Assembly: GCA_038502055.1 (NCBI GenBank) | Contig: JAXRKN010000040.1 | Span: forward strand, 1,736,001-1,800,000 | Source: Tanytarsus gracilentus | Lineage: Eukaryota; Arthropoda; Insecta; Diptera; Chironomidae | Length of the DNA stretch: 64,000 nt | Direction of reading: 5' to 3' | Shown here: positions 61,906 through 64,000 of the stretch, one piece after another | How the letters are laid out: every line of letters starts with the position of its first letter | Numbering within the stretch: position 1 is the first letter of the stretch | Translations under genes and position numbers: made by a program | The notes under the pieces: model-generated | The model's input: only the letters and a program-made list of their open reading frames with translations | What the model was told of the DNA's origin: nothing | Databases searched by the model: none

Positions 61906-64000
61906 TTAATTATTAAGTTGCGGTAATTTCGATATACTTGCATTTGAAGATCCATTATTATTATTATTAGTGTTATTATTAGTGCTATTATGAGAAGTAG
62001 AAACTAATGACAACATTGATGCTGAATGAATTGATGAGGACATAGATAAACGATTCAAAGTCATTGTTGAAGATTTGCGATTTGTTGCTAAATCTTGATA
62101 GTTTTCAAACTGAAACTTATCACCCAAATTTTTTGCGGATCCACTTCCGCTAGCGCTGCTTTGATGATGCATGAGACTATGATATTGAGTAGAGTTGCCT
62201 GGCAGAGATTTGTGCACGGAATCATCTGTGTGTTGATTTGCGTTATTATTAATGTTCAGCTGATGTAAGGTATTATCGTAATAGAAGCAATTAGCCGTTA
62301 TTCCCTTGCTGTTTGTCAATCCAGTGCCGGAAGAAACGTTTACCGTTGCTGACAAGTCCTTACCATTGTCACCTACAGCACCTCCGGATGAAAGCGTATT
62401 AGTTGACGTTGTAAGAGAATGTGGCTGTTTGCTTGCATTGTAGCTATTGCTGCTACTACTATTTGTTCCATTACCCGGAAGCTTAGGTAATCTTCTCTTA
62501 AACCACGAATGATGCAGTGCCTGCTCAGGCGTTAAGCGTTTTTCGGGGACCCACTCTAGACATTCACTAATAAACTGCAGGAAATATATATCTTCACATC
62601 CATTCAAAGCATTTTTAAGCTTCCTCGTGCCTGGCGCACCGCGAACAACACCTCGTCGTGAAAAGCCCTCGGCCATTATTACAGAACCGTCCTCGAGTGT
62701 TTTTGTTGTGCAATAACGAGGATATCCTTTAGCATTGAAGAAAATTTTTGCACGCTTCGAATTTTCCAAAACAGGCTTTTGAGGCATGCCAAGTAGTTCA
62801 ATAATACATGCCAGTTGATCCGATTCATCTTCGCCAGGAAGAATTGCAAAACCCGTGTAGAGTTCTGCCAGAATACAGCCTAAAAATGACGCGAAGGCGA
62901 AAAAAAAATCACGGTTGTCGTTAATGTTTCATTAAAAATTAAATATCACGAACCGAGACTCCACATATCGATCGGCATTCCGTACTTTCCACCCAAGATT
63001 ACTAAACAGGCGAGGACGAAAATTTTGGCATTCGTTACAAAGGACATTCATTACAAATACACACACACACACATACCTTCCGGTGCTCGATAGAATCGAG
63101 ACTGAATGTAGGTATATACACGCTGGTTCTCGTAGCATGACGAGCCAAAATCAATCACCTAAAGAGAATTATAAAATATACAATTGAATTTTATAGCACT
63201 TGCATATTTATAAAAAGCCTTATAAAGTGTCTCTCCTCTCACCTTTATTCCAGATCGACCTTGCTGCTTTAGCAAAATATTTTCAGGCTAATAAAAAAGT
63301 TATTAAAGTTTTTGTTTTGCAATCATAAAATAAAAGTGTAATCTCACCTTTAGGTCACAATGTATAATCTTAAATTTATTAAGTGCATCTAAGCATTGAA
63401 GAAGGGAGTGAGCAAATTTACGTACGAGTTGCAAGCTAAAGCCTTGAAATTTATTCTTCTTGATCAATTCGTAGAGGTTGATGTGGAGCAACTCAAAAAT
63501 TATGCACATGTGATTGCGGAATACAAAATAGTCGAACCTAAAACAAAAGTATGGACAAGTTTTTGATAATTTCCTAAACATATTCTTCGTGTGTCACATG
63601 AGATATCATCAAATAGATTGTGAATCAATCAATGTGCATCACTTACATGTGTATTATGTTGTATGTGTTCTCCTTATCTTGCGCACGTAAATGCTTTAAA
63701 ATTCGAATTTCTTCTTGTGCCTGCCGATGAAATCTCTTTTCATTGCGAACCATTTTGAGGGCAACGTGCTCTCGCGTTTTATGATCGTATGCTTTCACCA
63801 CCTGTCCAAAACTTCCCTTGCCAATGATTTTGAGCACTTCGTAGCGATATGCAATATGATCGTGTGGTATATGAATGTATGAGCCATTATCATTGTCATA
63901 TTCGTTGGGCCCCGATCGTTTCTTTGCGTTAGCACCTATAAAATAGATTTCTGAGTATTTATAGATCTCGTGATGCTCGTATGGCGTCAATTTGTTCATA
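61906..64000 (-). CDS. smi35A: Class-II DYRK protein kinase, Dyrk2/smi35A (partial, 5' end beyond window)
   Basis: In-window exons are 63999(or beyond)-63647, 63537-63348, 63287-63243, 63158-63077, 63001-62954 and 62879-61906 (564 codons counting the stop, in phase). DYRKs autophosphorylate the activation-loop tyrosine during folding and then act as Ser/Thr kinases. Seen in order: the NAPA-type segment LTPYEHHEIYKY...EIYFIGANAKKR, the glycine loop GKGSFGQV, the VALKMVRN lysine, HCDLKPENILLK (HCD instead of HRD, as in DYRKs), DFG, the activation loop YTYIQSRFYRAPE, and KGYPRYCTTKTLEDGS near the end of the kinase domain. The 170-residue tail is S/N-rich with poly-Asn runs. The Met at 63999 corresponds to an internal position in DYRK2 proteins, so the true start is off the window. 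Confidence 0.95.
63059..63073. repeat. smi35A: (AC)n microsatellite beside a DYRK splice donor
   Basis: On the gene strand this reads GTATGTGTGTGT..., so the dinucleotide repeat begins within the donor of the exon encoding the activation loop (exon end 63077). Confidence 0.8.

Overview
This is an AT-rich insect nuclear window with short spliced introns (many of 48-80 bp), GT-AG junctions, TCAGTC-type initiators, and gene families named mainly from Drosophila: liquid facets, smi35A, sneaky/DCST, DM4/DM12 and p130CAS. A dipteran fits best. The compact introns suggest a nematoceran such as a midge, but that is inference. All gene models below were spliced by hand. In every multi-exon gene the exon phases add up to one open reading frame.

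Layout. Positions 1-28.4 kb are dominated by one large locus, the Rho guanine-nucleotide exchange factor Ephexin (Exn). A probable non-coding leader exon near 3.1-3.6 kb is followed by an 8.3-kb intron, a 3-kb coding exon, a 6.5-kb intron that holds an alternative first coding exon, and a compact DH-PH-SH3 3' half ending at 25,680. Next come a fatty-acid elongase (+), mre11 (-, tail to tail with the elongase, only 82 bp between stops), the Cas-family scaffold p130CAS (-, two introns of about 2 kb), a tetraspanin (+) and the mitochondrial ketone-body enzyme SCOT (-).

The stretch 45.6-56.3 kb is gene-dense. It holds a diacylglycerol lipase beta-like gene (+) with a complete small secreted-protein gene nested antisense in one intron, a DC-STAMP/DCST membrane protein with a C-terminal RING-like domain (-), a DM4/DM12 secreted protein (+) sharing a 144-bp head-to-head promoter with the DCST gene, and a secreted leucine-rich-repeat protein (+). 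The right end carries the endocytic adaptor epsin/liquid facets (-) with a phase-neutral cassette exon, and most of a class-II DYRK kinase (smi35A/Dyrk2, -) whose 5' end lies beyond the window.

The genes form no single pathway, as expected for an animal genome. Two large ones (Exn and p130CAS) are SH3-bearing cytoskeletal signalling proteins. The least ordinary observations are the two-promoter architecture of Exn, the nested secreted gene with its own TATA box and a furin-type site, the epsin cassette exon, an elongase with an altered signature motif, and the crowded DCST/DM4-12/LRR cluster. I saw no transposon coding region, rRNA, tRNA or CRISPR array.
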